From Brachynemurus nebulosus (Eukaryota; Arthropoda; Insecta; Neuroptera; Myrmeleontidae): a stretch of 64,000 nucleotides of DNA. The stretch lies in NCBI GenBank assembly GCA_035578155.1, contig JAPWDM010000017.1:3918482-3982481 (forward strand), read 5' to 3'. The notes beneath the pieces were generated by a model that was given only the letters and a program-made list of their open reading frames with translations, made no database searches and was not told where the DNA came from. The translations under genes were made by a program, and so were the position numbers. This document shows positions 31,344 through 42,000 of this stretch, piece after piece; position 1 is the first letter of the stretch, and each line of letters begins with the position of its first letter.

Positions 31344-32726
31344 TGCTGGGCTAAAATCCAACCTTCACGTCCCCGTTCGTGCCCGGCGGGCAACTGTTAG
31401 TTTCGGCTAGCAGGCTGACGAGGCTCTGGTACCGTGTTTGCTCTGGTACGAGACCGTTCAGACGAGTTGAAATATGTGATATGGCATCTGTGATTTTGTT
31501 TGACTGATCTGTGATGTTTTTATACCTGTGACAGTTGTTATGCCACCTTGGGTTCTCATGCCTGAGGTGGTATTTTTTAATCTGCTCGTTCTGTGATGTT
31601 TCCCTGGCCTTGTTCTTGTTGTTTCGATGGGTAGGAATGCGGCTCCCGACGCACTCGTTCTCATCGGCCACACGTACGAGTCGACGTCTGCCCGAACGGC
31701 TTGAGCGAGCTCGCTCAGTAAGGAGACGTCGTCGTCCCTCGTACGGATGCGTTCGTGGGCGTCGATGTGGCCGCTTCCGCCCCGTCGAAGTAATACGAAT
31801 ATAGGTCAGATTGTCGTTCTGTGATACTCTGTGGCACTGTCCCGTTCTCTGTAGCCTCGACTCGGACGAACGTGGCCTAGTCATCGTACCGGTCTCCCGT
31901 GTGGGTTGACCCCGACATCTGACAGAACGGCACATGTACCCAGTAATCAGCTATCTGACAGAACAGTACATGTTGCTCAGTAATCAGATGTCACTGTCCC
32001 TACACGTGTGAGTTACTAGGTGTTGGCGAATCCATTTCGGAATTGTCGAGACTATGGAGAGCGGAATCGTGTCGCAGAGCTATAAAGTTTGCGAAATCTG
32101 TGATATTGTTGTTTTCGTTTTTTAATGAGATTGCTTTTAATCTGTTTTGTTTTAATGATGTACCACTGAGGGCCTTTTCCACCCGAGGTGGTACATCACT
32201 TTCTTTTTATTCTTATCTCTGATATTTTGTTGTGCCGCTGTGGGCTTGCTGCTGTGGCCCTACAGCGGTATTGTTTTTAACTACTTATTGCGTCACTGGT
32301 CGGCCTGTGGTTCCCCAGTGACGTAATAAGATTTTTTTAATATTGTCTGATAAATTTTTTGAGTGTTTTCTAGTCAGTTTTCTCCACTCCGAGGCCCTTT
32401 ACACCTCGGAGTTTCATCGTTGGTTTTCAGAACTTGGTGGCCGGACGCTCTGGCTAGCACTTAGCGTGCCGCCACCGGGGACTGTCCACTCTTTGTGAAG
32501 CCCTGGGATGGCAGGGTCCATCGTTAAATTTTATTATGTGTATGTTTGTCCTTTGTCTATTGCATTTATGTGTTCCTGTCTTTATGTGTTGTTTTTATCG
32601 TTTTTCCTCGTTTTGGCGGCGCATGCCCATAGATGGCGATGCCGCCGGGTGCTGCTGACCGCGCCATCCACCGGCAGCAGCACCCCAGTTTTAATAAAAA
32701 AAAATAATAATAATAATAATAATAAG
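31344..32726 (+). mobile_element. I-like LINE array, copy 3: 5'-truncated, long 3' UTR
   Basis: Starts in the TAA tail of copy 2 without the head, then follows copy 1 from 'gggtaggaatgcgg' to the end and finishes with TAA repeats (32,699-32,726). It has an extra 130-bp stretch relative to copy 1 (about 31,720-31,865). Hairpins: 32,158-32,194, 32,234-32,266, 32,284-32,330, 32,386-32,412, 32,433-32,479 and 32,647-32,685. No protein-coding motif. Confidence 0.75.
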
Positions 32727-33284
32727 GTGGTTTTTACACCCGAGGTGGTACACCATTTGTTGTTTTTATCTGTGATATTTTGTTATGCCGCTGCGAGCCT
32801 GTTGTTATGGCTCCACAGCGGTATTGTTTTAACTCCTTATTGCTTCACTGGTCGGCCTGTGGCCTCCCAGTGACGCAATAAGTCCTGTCTGTGATTATTA
32901 CTGTGATAGCTTTGTGATATATTTGTTTTCTAGTCAGGTTCCTCCACCCCGAGGCCCTTTACGCCTCGGGGGGAGTCGCAGCGACGGTCTTCAGGCCTTG
33001 GTGACTGGACGCTCTGTCTAGTACTTATCGTACCGTCACCAAGGACTGTCCGCTCCTTTTAAGCCCTGGGATGGCAGGGCCCATCGTTGGATTTTTATCT
33101 GTGTATGTTTGTCCGTTGTCTAATGCATTTATGTGTTCCTGTCTGTTTTGTGTATGTTTTTATTTTTACTGTGTATGGCGGCGCATGCCCTTAGTTGGCG
33201 ATGCCGCCGGACACTGCTGACCGCGCCATCCACCGGCAGTAGTGTCCCAATTTTAATCAAAAAAAAAAAAAATAAATAAATAAG
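32727..33284 (+). mobile_element. I-like LINE array, copy 4: short 3' end
   Basis: Begins 'ggtggtttttacacccgagg', equivalent to the middle of the GTACCAC hairpin, and continues to the common end with its own A/TAAA tail. Retains hairpins at about 32,785-32,822, 32,836-32,882, 32,948-32,972, 32,997-33,044 and 33,209-33,247. The final stem has the copy-1 type sequence. Confidence 0.75.
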
Positions 33285-33791
33285 GTGGTTTGGGGTACCG
33301 CGTATCCAAATCACTAAGGTGGTTTGAGGTACTTATAACTGCTCCCCTTGGCACCCATGGGGGAGAATATCCGACATTGGTGTCGAGGATGCTAAAAGGG
33401 TCCCCAGGGGTAAGTTATGCGCAATATAAGAATCTCCGGGTTCCCTTAGCCTCTGACTAACCAAGATCGCATCCGTCTCGAGGTGCCACCGTTGTTAACA
33501 AAAGATGCCGCTCTAGAGAAGTAAACCTCGATAATAAATCCGTTTGTGTTCCGGGGGTTTGTTGTAACACCCGGTTGCCTCGGTGGTCGGTTGCTATGAC
33601 AATACGGGAAGTAGCGTTCCCGGGCTCCCCGAGCTAAGGCCTGGTGCTGCCTAAGTACCAACCCTTATGCGTGTGCGTCAACCAGCGCTAAATGGTTGTC
33701 CCTGCGACCGGGCTAACTACCCCCAGCAAGTATCTACTAGTTTCAAACGGTAACAGAACTAGGAAGGCTTGTCGGGTCGCGGGTCTCTCGG
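33285..33791 (+). mobile_element. Diverged head module leading into the R4-like LINE
   Basis: A duplicated 'aaggtggttt' (33,282 and 33,316) precedes a diverged version of the I-like head. Shared parts are 'ccccttggcacccatggggg', 'cattggtgtcgagg', 'ttatgcgcaata' and 'ttagcctctgactaaccaag'. After about 33,530 the sequence is unlike the I-like 5' UTR and runs GC-rich to the first R4-like Met. Whether this is the 5' UTR of the R4-like element or a truncated I-like copy is unresolved. Confidence 0.5.
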
Positions 33792-34912
33792 ATGGGCCCG
33801 CACAAAAAGGCGAAACCAGTCAAATTCATCTTCTCGTCTCGTGCGCCTGGAGTGGACGGACAGCTTGAGGAGAGATTTGCTCACGTGCCGCACACAAAAG
33901 TGAGCCAAATAAGAGAGGGTACATGGCAAGGATGCACGCCATATGGTGCCAGATGCATCCCGAACACTCTAATTTAACGCCACAAAATCTGCGTGACCAT
34001 GTAGCCCGAATCATTAAATTAAACATACCTACCGGACATGACGATAATCTAGAAGCTCGCGAAGAAGCTAGGGTTGATGAAACTGCGGTGGTGGAAGTTG
34101 AACAGGATTCTGCGGTCAACGGTGAGAGCTCGACCAATAACATCATAGAGCGGGATCAACTGGTAACTTATGGTGAGAGCATAGTTACTGAGGCACAGAC
34201 GGGCTTGTTAAATCAAGCCAACACAGATACTGTGCTAGAGTCTAACACCAAAACGAGTTCAGCTCCCACACAGAATGATGCCGATCTAAATAAATCCCTT
34301 TCTGTCTCAGACAATTTAAGAAAACAATTTCGCGATCTTCTCGATACCGATTTAGACTTTGACAAACGACCATGTTCCAAACACCGACGGACGTATGTAA
34401 AGGGCGAACAACTGACCCTGCTAAACGAAATTTTGGACGATCATCTATCCTCATCCAGTGATCTCACCGACGTCGACAACGCAGTATATGCAACGATGCG
34501 TGTCCTGACCCCATGTACTAAGCAGCAAAACACTGCAGAGGAGAAGGCACGTATCCGTATTAAACAAATTGACACCAAGTTGAGGGCACTACGACAGCTG
34601 GTATCGCGTATCCAATGTGTGATAGAATATATTCAGACCAACAGGCATTTTACGCGAAAGGTACGGGCTTTTACCAGAAAACTAAGGTACCGCTATCACA
34701 CGATAAATTTGGGCAATCTATTGACCATCAAACAGACACATTTGGATAAGATACGCGCTTTGGCCCTGGTCAAGAAGAAAGCAGCGCGGCGTGAACGGTG
34801 TATTCGGGAAAATAAGATCTTTGACTCGAACCCTGTTTGCATCTCAAAGCCCTGTTGTAGAGCAACCGCCAGCGGTCGACGCAATAGAAGATTATTGGCG
34901 GGGGATATATGA
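33792..34912 (+). pseudogene. R4-like LINE N-terminal region
   Basis: MGPHKKAKPVKFIF opens a frame with RFAHVPHTKVSQIRE, resembling the last helix of the Myb-type DNA-binding domain found in R2-group proteins. A frameshift near 33,920 leads to MARMHAIWCQMHPEHSNLTP and QNLRDHVARIIKL. An acidic segment and a basic helical region (RIRIKQIDTKLRALRQLV, then LALVKKKAARRERCIRENK) follow. The region aligns with 54,442-55,680 on the minus strand. A frameshift near 34,830 moves on to the RT part. Confidence 0.65.
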
Positions 34913-36285
34913 GACGACTAAAGAGACTGACTTGGATTGTATTCCCATCAGCCAGTTTAGACGGTACTGCAAACAAGAGCTTGGCAAAGTGCCATCTCAT
35001 ACCATTATAACATCTGTTGATAAAGAGGAAGTCGAACTTGCTTTCAAAGGCAAGAAAAACTATTCGGCTGGAATAGCGAATTATGGAATAAAGAATTTTT
35101 GGTGGAAGAAGCTCACTAGTACCGACTGTCATCTTGCCCGTATATTTTCAAATTGGTTATTTAACTGTGAGCGAATACCATCGTGGCTCGCTGAGGGGAG
35201 ACCGATACTAATACTGAAAAAAGGAGACCTATCACAACCACAGAACTGCAGACCGATAACGTGCCTGAACACTGTACAAAGCGTTTACTTCCATCCTATA
35301 TGAACGCATCTTGAAGGCGATTGAACCAGTGTGGAGTTCAGTCCTATGAACAACGAGGTTCAAAAAGAGGAATGTCGGGTTGGAAAGACAACTTGCTGGT
35401 CGACAGATGTATCTGTGAGGACGTTAGACAGCACAAACGCAACCTGAGCATGACCTCGGTGGACTACCGAAAAGCATTTGACACAACGTCGCATGAGCTC
35501 ATTATCTATTTGCTCCATTGTCTGCGAGTCCATCCCGACATTATTAAATGTATTGAACACCTGTTGCCGCTCTGGAAAACAAGGTTCACAATAACATCCG
35601 GTGAACACGTTGTGTCAGCGGAGTTGGCGACATACAAACGAGGCGTATACCAAGGAGACAGCCTCAGCCCATTTTTGTTTTGCATCTCGTTGTTGCCCCT
35701 GTTAATCAGGCTGAGAGAGGAACCCGGCTACTTGTGTGGCCCGTAGGAAACCGCGAGCATAAAGTCACTCATTTATTTTATATGGATGACCTAAAACTGT
35801 ATGCTTCGTCAGAGAGTGATCTCAACTGCACTCTAAAATTAACACACGAATACACGCACGCGATCGGCATGGAGTTCGGACTGGACAAATGCGCGGTGAT
35901 GCACTGTAAGCATAGTGTAGTTCCGAATTTTGATTCACACGCCCAATTAGTGGATGGAAGCATCATAGAACATCTTGATGAAGGAGCGACCTATACGTAC
36001 CTTCGTGTTGGTGAAAGTCATATCCAGGACGTGCAAAACATGAAGGCCGCCTTAAATAGTAGATATAAGCGCCTTCTCCGACAAATTTTGAGTTCCGAAT
36101 TGCCGGCGAAGAATAAGACCAGCGCTACAAATATGTTAGCCATACCCATCCTTTTACATACGTTTGGCTCAATTAAGTGGAATGTGAATGAATTGGTGGA
36201 AGTAGACCGCGACGCGCGAAAAATAATGAATATCAACCGTAGTTTGCACCCACGCGCATCGACACAACGACTTTACCTCCCATGA
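34835..36285 (+). pseudogene. R4-like LINE reverse transcriptase
   Basis: Frames in succession read YWRGIYETTKETDLDCIPIS, AFKGKKNYS (then a short indel), FWWKKLTSTDCHLARIFSNW and GRPILILKKGDLSQPQNCRP with ITCLNTV. After a break come VDYRKAFDTTSHELI and YKRGVYQGDSLSPFLFCISL, then after another break THLFYMDDLKLYASS and GMEFGLDKCAVMHC. The YQGDSLSP and Y-M-D-D-L-K-L-Y blocks followed by IGM-x-F-x-LDKCA are R4/Dong-type. The catalytic YMDD is intact in this copy, but frameshifts near 35,060, 35,305 and 35,740 kill it. Confidence 0.75.
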
Positions 36286-37131
36286 AACCAGGGAGAGGGG
36301 GCTCCTGCCAGTCGGACGTTTACATGATCGTATAGTCGTAGGTACAGCTTGTCGTGTACTTAAGAGTTCAGACCCGCTTTTGCAACTCGTCAGGGACCAC
36401 GAGGCTGCTGGCGTAGGCGCATTTTTATTCACAGCAGGGCAACGTGCCGCCGATATCTTGAGCTTAGCCTTCGGTCCGCGTAATCGAGACGGTGACGATA
36501 ACATTCTTTCACTATCACGGTCGCGCCAAAAGTCGGCAATCAAGAGAGCCGAGCAACAACATCTGCTCAATCAGCATCGCAACAAAGTTCACCAGGGTAT
36601 GTTCTATCGTCACCTTGATAACCTTGGCCTTCCGAGCGAACTCACTTCTTGAGAGCTAATGGACTTAAATCGAAAACGGGGGGCTTTATCACTGCTGCTC
36701 AAGATGGAGTGTGGAACACCTTAATACACCAAAAATATTTATTTGATTTTTCGGTGGATGTTTCTTTATTAATAGTTAGTTTGATTTGGAGTTATTTTAT
36801 ATATATTATAGTATAATATATTGGAGTCCATTGGTGGAAATAACTCCAAACCAAACTAACTATTAATAAAGATACCATTGGTGGAAATAACTCCAAATCA
36901 CACCAAAAATATGTGATGGGTAATAAAGGGGTTTCGAATACCTCGTGTCGGGCATGCAAAGCATACCTGGAAACCTTAATGCACCTGACTTCAGGTTGTT
37001 CTTTTTATGCTAAATCAACCTATATCCATCGCCATAATGCAGCGTTGCGTGTGCTCTACCTTTATCTTCGTCATCGTTACGAAGTTGACAAAACACCAGT
37101 CTTGCCCTACGATCCTGCGGAAGTAGAATAA
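36286..37131 (+). pseudogene. R4-like LINE RT-RLE linker and CCHC finger
   Basis: Resumes after a stop (36,285) with LLPVGRLHDRIV-like sequence, then QLVRDHEAAGVGAFLFTA, RSRQKSAIKRAEQQHLLNQH and HQGMFYRHLDNLGLPSELT. A frameshift and a 161-bp insertion follow. SNTSCRACKAYLETLMHLTS then GCSFYAKSTYIHRHNAALRV forms the C-x2-C-x7-H-x4-C finger and RHN motif that precede the endonuclease in R2-group LINEs. Confidence 0.7.
36739..36899. mobile_element. 161-bp foldback insertion with 13-bp TSD
   Basis: Flanked by ACACCAAAAATAT on both sides (36,726-36,738 and 36,900-36,912); copy 2 has the site once. Inside, 'attaatagttagtttgattt' is mirrored by 'caaactaactattaat', and 'ccattggtggaaataactcc' occurs twice in tandem. 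The foldback structure suggests a MITE, but 13 bp is long for most MITE target duplications. Confidence 0.75.
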
Positions 37132-37148
37132 TTTGTTACCAACCAAAA

Positions 37149-37565
37149 GTGCAAGATCTTTTGGAATATGCCGGTTGCAACTACGGCTGTAGGCAATTGA
37201 CCGCTAATAAGCCTGATGTTGTGCTCCAAGATTTAACATCTCAGACTATGTATGTTATCGAGTTCTCTACTCCGGCGGAACCTAACATAGTCGAAAAGGA
37301 GGAGCAAAAAAGGATTAAATATCAAGATCTAATACACGAACTGCGACAACTGTACCCGGGCTGTGCTGTCCACTTGGTCGTACTTATAATCGGATGTCTG
37401 GGAGGGGGGGGGGGTATGCATAACTTCCTTGTGCGCAACTTAAATAGCATTCCGTCTTGTAGATCTCACGCCAACATATTAGCGGCGTCAATGCAAAAAG
37501 CAGTAATTATCGGGACGCTCCGCACGCTTCGGTCGCACGAGACGACCTTTTCCGGGAGTTTATGA
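37149..37565 (+). pseudogene. R4-like LINE restriction-like endonuclease (RLE)
   Basis: The frame reads QLTANKPDVVLQDLTSQTMY followed by VIEFSTP, then KRIKYQDLIHELRQLYPG. K-P-D...I-E-F...K-Y is the PD-(D/E)xK layout of the R2/R4 endonuclease that nicks target DNA for target-primed reverse transcription. VHLVVLIIGCLGG...MHNFLVRNL is the family's C-terminal block. A G-run here adds three Gly relative to copy 2 without changing frame. Confidence 0.75.
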
Positions 37566-37775
37566 ACACCTTTGAACGCCCATGTCCCGTTTCTCGGGTC
37601 CTCGAACATCCGTTGGACCTACCCTCGAATCTCCCACTGTTATGGTTTTGCAGCGAGGTTCGAGGATTTATTAGGTAGAGAAGACCAGGAAGGGGATGCT
37701 GTATGACGGCCATTACGTACCTGACCTAGAAGTACCTGGCCTGGACACTTTTTCCCCCGGTTTTTGAAGTGCAGT
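37566..37775 (+). promoter_or_regulatory. R4-like LINE 3' UTR, copy 1
   Basis: Matches the 3' UTR of copy 2 (51,258-51,486 inverted): 'gaggatttattaggtagag', 'gaccaggaaggggatgctgt', 'cattacgtacctgac', 'gtttttgaagtgcagt'. The common end sets the element's 3' border at about 37,775. Confidence 0.65.
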
Positions 37776-37794
37776 AGGGTTTTTTTCATTCCGT

Positions 37795-39017
37795 TAAAAT
37801 AATAATGTTTATTTATTCAATAAATACCTTACATAAGATGTTGAACACGTCAAGGGAAGATATAATTAATTACAATTGAAATATTCATTAAGAGAATAAA
37901 ATGAGGAACCTAAAAAGTACTTTTTGAAAGTCATCTTCATTTTTTTTAAAGGAAGACATTTTATGTTTTCTGGTAATGCGTTATATATACTCATGATAGA
38001 ATTAAATGGCTTTTCTCTGGTTTTGGTGATTGTTGACTGATCTATAAAATATTGATCTTTTTTTCGAGTGTCATAATCATGTTTAGCAAAATTAGAGCTA
38101 AAAATTTCTGAATGCTCTTTTATGAATAGCACACATTCTAAAATATAGAAATCATATATAGTCAGAATTCTTAATTTATTGAACAGTCTTTTACATGGTT
38201 CTCTTGGTCCGACTTGATAAATTGTTCGGATACATCTTTTCTGAGTAATAAATAGATTCTTGACATAAGATGAATTTACCCATATTAGAAGCCCATAATG
38301 CAAATGAGATTCAAAGTATGCATAGTAAATATTCAATAGAATATCCTTAGTGACAGTTTTTTGTAAATATCTAATTAGATAAATATACCTGCAAATTTTA
38401 TTGTGAATAATTTCAATATGATATCTCCAACCAAGGTCCTTATCAATATGTGTACCCAAAAATTTAACCACCTCACGTAGTTGTACTGACCCCATTTGAG
38501 GAATATGTAAAATGTTCGTATCTGACAGTTCTCCATAATTTCCGAAGTATATGTATTGTGTTTTACTTATGTTTAATTTTAAAATATTTTCGTCCGCCCG
38601 TTGATGTAGTCTTGTCAAGGATACATTGAGATCGTTTTCTAATGAAACTCGTTTCGTATTGACAGCTAATACGGTCGTATCGTCTGCAAACAACGTAAGA
38701 TTTTTTTCTACTTTTACAAGATCGTTTATGTAAAATAAAAATAGTAGTGGACCTAAATTTGACCCTTGCGGAACGCCTTTTTTTATTGGTTACTCTTCCA
38801 AACTAGCTTTTCTTTCAGTGTCATTATCAACTTGTTTCACTTCTGCGAATTGACTTCTGTTTGTCAAGTAAGATTCAAATAATTTCAAAGGAGTTCCTCT
38901 TATCCCATAATTGTAAAGTTTATTTAGTAAAATTTCATGGTGTACACTGTCAAAGGCCTTGGAGAGATTACTAATACGAAATTCTGTGTTAATTAATACC
39001 AAATTAACACTTTGCAT
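37795..39017 (-). pseudogene. CR1/L2-like (Jockey-group) LINE, RT C-terminal part
   Basis: The minus strand reads FRISNLSKAFDSVHHEILLN, LYNYGIRGTPLKLFESYLTN, one in-frame stop, KKGVPQGSNLGPLLFLFYIN and TLFADDTTVLAV. A long uninterrupted frame of 275 codons (38,693-37,866) follows with KFLGTHIDKDLGWRYHIE, HLHYGLLIWVNSSY and FITQKRCIRTIY. F-A-D-D with VPQGSNLGPLLF and no RNase H afterwards fits CR1/L2-type LINEs. The 5' part is missing before the F-D block. The 3' end lies near 37,795 after 'attgaataaataaacatta'. Only one stop in 380 codons suggests a fairly young copy. Confidence 0.75.
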
Positions 39018-42000
39018 TCGGTTCCTAATTATGAGCCATTAAAACATTTTTCCTCGAGTATCTCACTGTTACGTCAAATCTAAAGACGAATTGTATATAA
39101 GTTGCAGATGTTATAGCATAATAGTGTCCATAGATACTCCATTGGGGACCGTCTGTTTCACTACGTATTATATTCTTACCTAATTTGCTAAATCCTTTCT
39201 ATAAAATTTATCTATTAACACCAATTTAAACGTAAATTGCGACAAATTGCGCTTCAAAATACAAATTATTTAGAAATATAAATGTCTTATAAAAAAATTA
39301 TAAAAAAATTGCCAAACATAATAAAAATTTTGAAAACAAATAACAATTAAGACATATCACCTGATAACAAATTTAAACAAAATATTTTGATCAAGTTTGT
39401 CTAATACGCACCGAATTTTATCCTAGTACGTTCTTCAACAAAAATTCCGATAATTTATATATTTTTAGTCTATCTAACCTTCACTATCCTTCTTACACCG
39501 CAAAAAATAATCAACATGGAAAGAATTTCACAAATAATAAATTTCATTGGAAATTTTCCCAATACGCAAATTTTCAAACACCATAGAAATATCGAAAATT
39601 TATTTACCTACATAATAATTACTATAAAAAAAATTAATTCTCAGAATTAAACAGAAAATAATAATGTAAACATGTTGATAAGGAAAATTTTAAACGCGAG
39701 GATGTTCAAACAAAATTAAAAAAAAAAAATCCATTTGATTAGAGCCAGTTTAATCAGTAAAATAAATATTACCACAATGCTATATCGTATGTAAAATTAG
39801 GTAATGATAACTGTACAATATACTAGATATTTCGCATATAAAAATATTTGAATTATTAAAGCGCTGGCTGGGTGATTGGCATTAACAAACACGACGTATG
39901 TAGGTATTATTACCATTCAGTTGCTTCCTGAATCACAGATACAGGCATGCGAGATGTGAACATTCGTAACGCACTGAATAAAAATATCATACAGTCTGGC
40001 ACAAATGTCTACACTAAATTTTAACTTAAAAAAATTCCAATGAATAATAAACGCGTTTATCAAAATACAGTGGAGGTTTTATAATTTATTGGATCAGTAT
40101 ATCATTGTAATATGTGTTGTTTTTGAGTAGAACACTCTATGATTACATATACTATTACTACAGACACGTCAGTTAGGTATACTTTTTATAGAGTTCGAGA
40201 AGAAGCAGTCACTCCACATACACAAAATTAAATAAATAACTGACTTTTTATTTAAATTTTTTTTTAACAGAAATTGGAGAGACAGTGTCAAATTCTATCA
40301 TCCGAGTCTGTTATATTATTTTTTAAATGTTAACTTACAAATAATGAACGTTGATTTTAGTTCTTACCGTATTGTTCCATCAGAATTTAGGGTAAGATAA
40401 AGAAAAGTATGATACCACTTCTAACAGGCATGTATAGAGCCAAGCTTCTTGGAATGAGAGAGGTTACACGAAAAATTAAAAGTTTAAAAAATATCTCCAA
40501 AATTTTTTAATTTTCAAAAAGAAAACAAAAAAATTAAAGTTTTGATTCTAAAATAAACTTGACGAGCAGAACAGAGGTCGCACATACAAGAAATTCCTGA
40601 TGTCTCTCTTGAAATTCACTTGACCCGCTCCCCCTTGTATAAGTTCTTGACTATCAATTTAAAAAAGTGTAACGTGTCTAAATTTTTCTCTTATAAAATA
40701 CTTTCGAAGGTTTCACAAATCCAGAATCCATAACACGGGTGTTGGTGAGACTAGATTTATTACAGAAATTAGAAATTTTTCGCAATTAGAAAAATTCTCA
40801 ATATAATTGTAAGACGGTTAATACGATTGTGATTTGTAAGAAGTACCTATAGCTATTTGAGATAATCAAATTTTAAAACGCTGAATTGTTTAATTCTGTA
40901 CTCTGTAGTAATATAGGGTAGCTTTACTAGTTTTCATCCAATTAGTGGAGTTGATAGCTTTGCGACATAAGAGGAATATGTTCAATTAATCAAATGTTAA
41001 TAAATTATATTGCTACTTATAACAAATTACGTTAATCGTTTACCTAGAATTTTACGTTAGCTAGAATTTTATTTCATTGTTTCCGTTTTCGTCCAAGTGA
41101 TCGAAAACTGAATTTTTTAAAGGATTGGTAATTCAATAACCGTCCACTAAAATTTTACTATTTAATTTCAAAGTACATATAATTTTTACTTCTTATTACG
41201 TTCAATGGGTCTTAAATAAATACTAAAAACCAAAAACAAAACTAGATTGTGCCAAAAACAGTATTAAATCTTACTTTAAGGCCTCGTCGTACCACTACCT
41301 TTCTGCTTATCTATATACCGTTCACTCAACGCGAGAACAAGGCATAGTTTTAGAAATTTATTTTAGAAACATGACTTTGTTAAATAAGTATTTTCTGTCA
41401 GTGCTTTCATTGCTTAGGTATTAGGTTTTTAATAAATTCAATTATGCTCAGTTATTTGTTTTATATTACTATTCTATGCCATTGTACAGTAAAATGGACA
41501 AATACTGAACCTGGACGGCAAACTAGGGAACCTACCTTATTATACCTAATTATTTAACATATTGAAAAGTCATTTACCATAAACTTATTGTGCAATACCT
41601 ATTTAAAGAAAAAAAATGTCAAAACCGTCTATGTAATCTGATTACAAAATCCTCATGAAAAGACCTTGGTTAAAATTGATTTTCATGTTTTAAGTGAAAC
41701 GCAAAATATTTACAAAAATAACATTTTTCTTGAAAAGATAAAAAAGCACTTACTTAAAAAAAATATGTTTTCACTACACAAACTGCATACGTATATAAGG
41801 TGTGCGAATAAGTACAATAAAACTACAACAGCCAATATATTCAATATTTCAAAATCATTAAAGTAAAAGACTCCAAATAACTGCGTTTCGGTTATATTAT
41901 GTTTCAAACGTTACATATTTTATTAGTTTACTTTTAATTTCTACATTTCTTCAATTACAACGATGTGGTTATGTAATACGTATAAAAAAGCGAAATAATT

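Larger units (their letters stand above)
33792..37775 (+). mobile_element. R4/Dong-like LINE, copy 1
   Basis: A single-ORF LINE of the R2/R4 type with no APE endonuclease. From N to C it has a Myb-like scrap, an N-terminal region, RT with YMDDLKLY, a CCHC finger (CRAC..H..C) and a restriction-like endonuclease. It ends near 'tttttgaagtgcagt' (37,775), matched by the end of copy 2. The reading frame is broken at least six times and by one 161-bp insertion. Confidence 0.75.

Noticed and set aside
31351..31935. 194-codon Arg-rich minus-strand frame
   Set aside because: It lies in the structured LINE 3' UTR; the same region in copy 1 gives only a short, frame-disrupted version, so no conserved protein.
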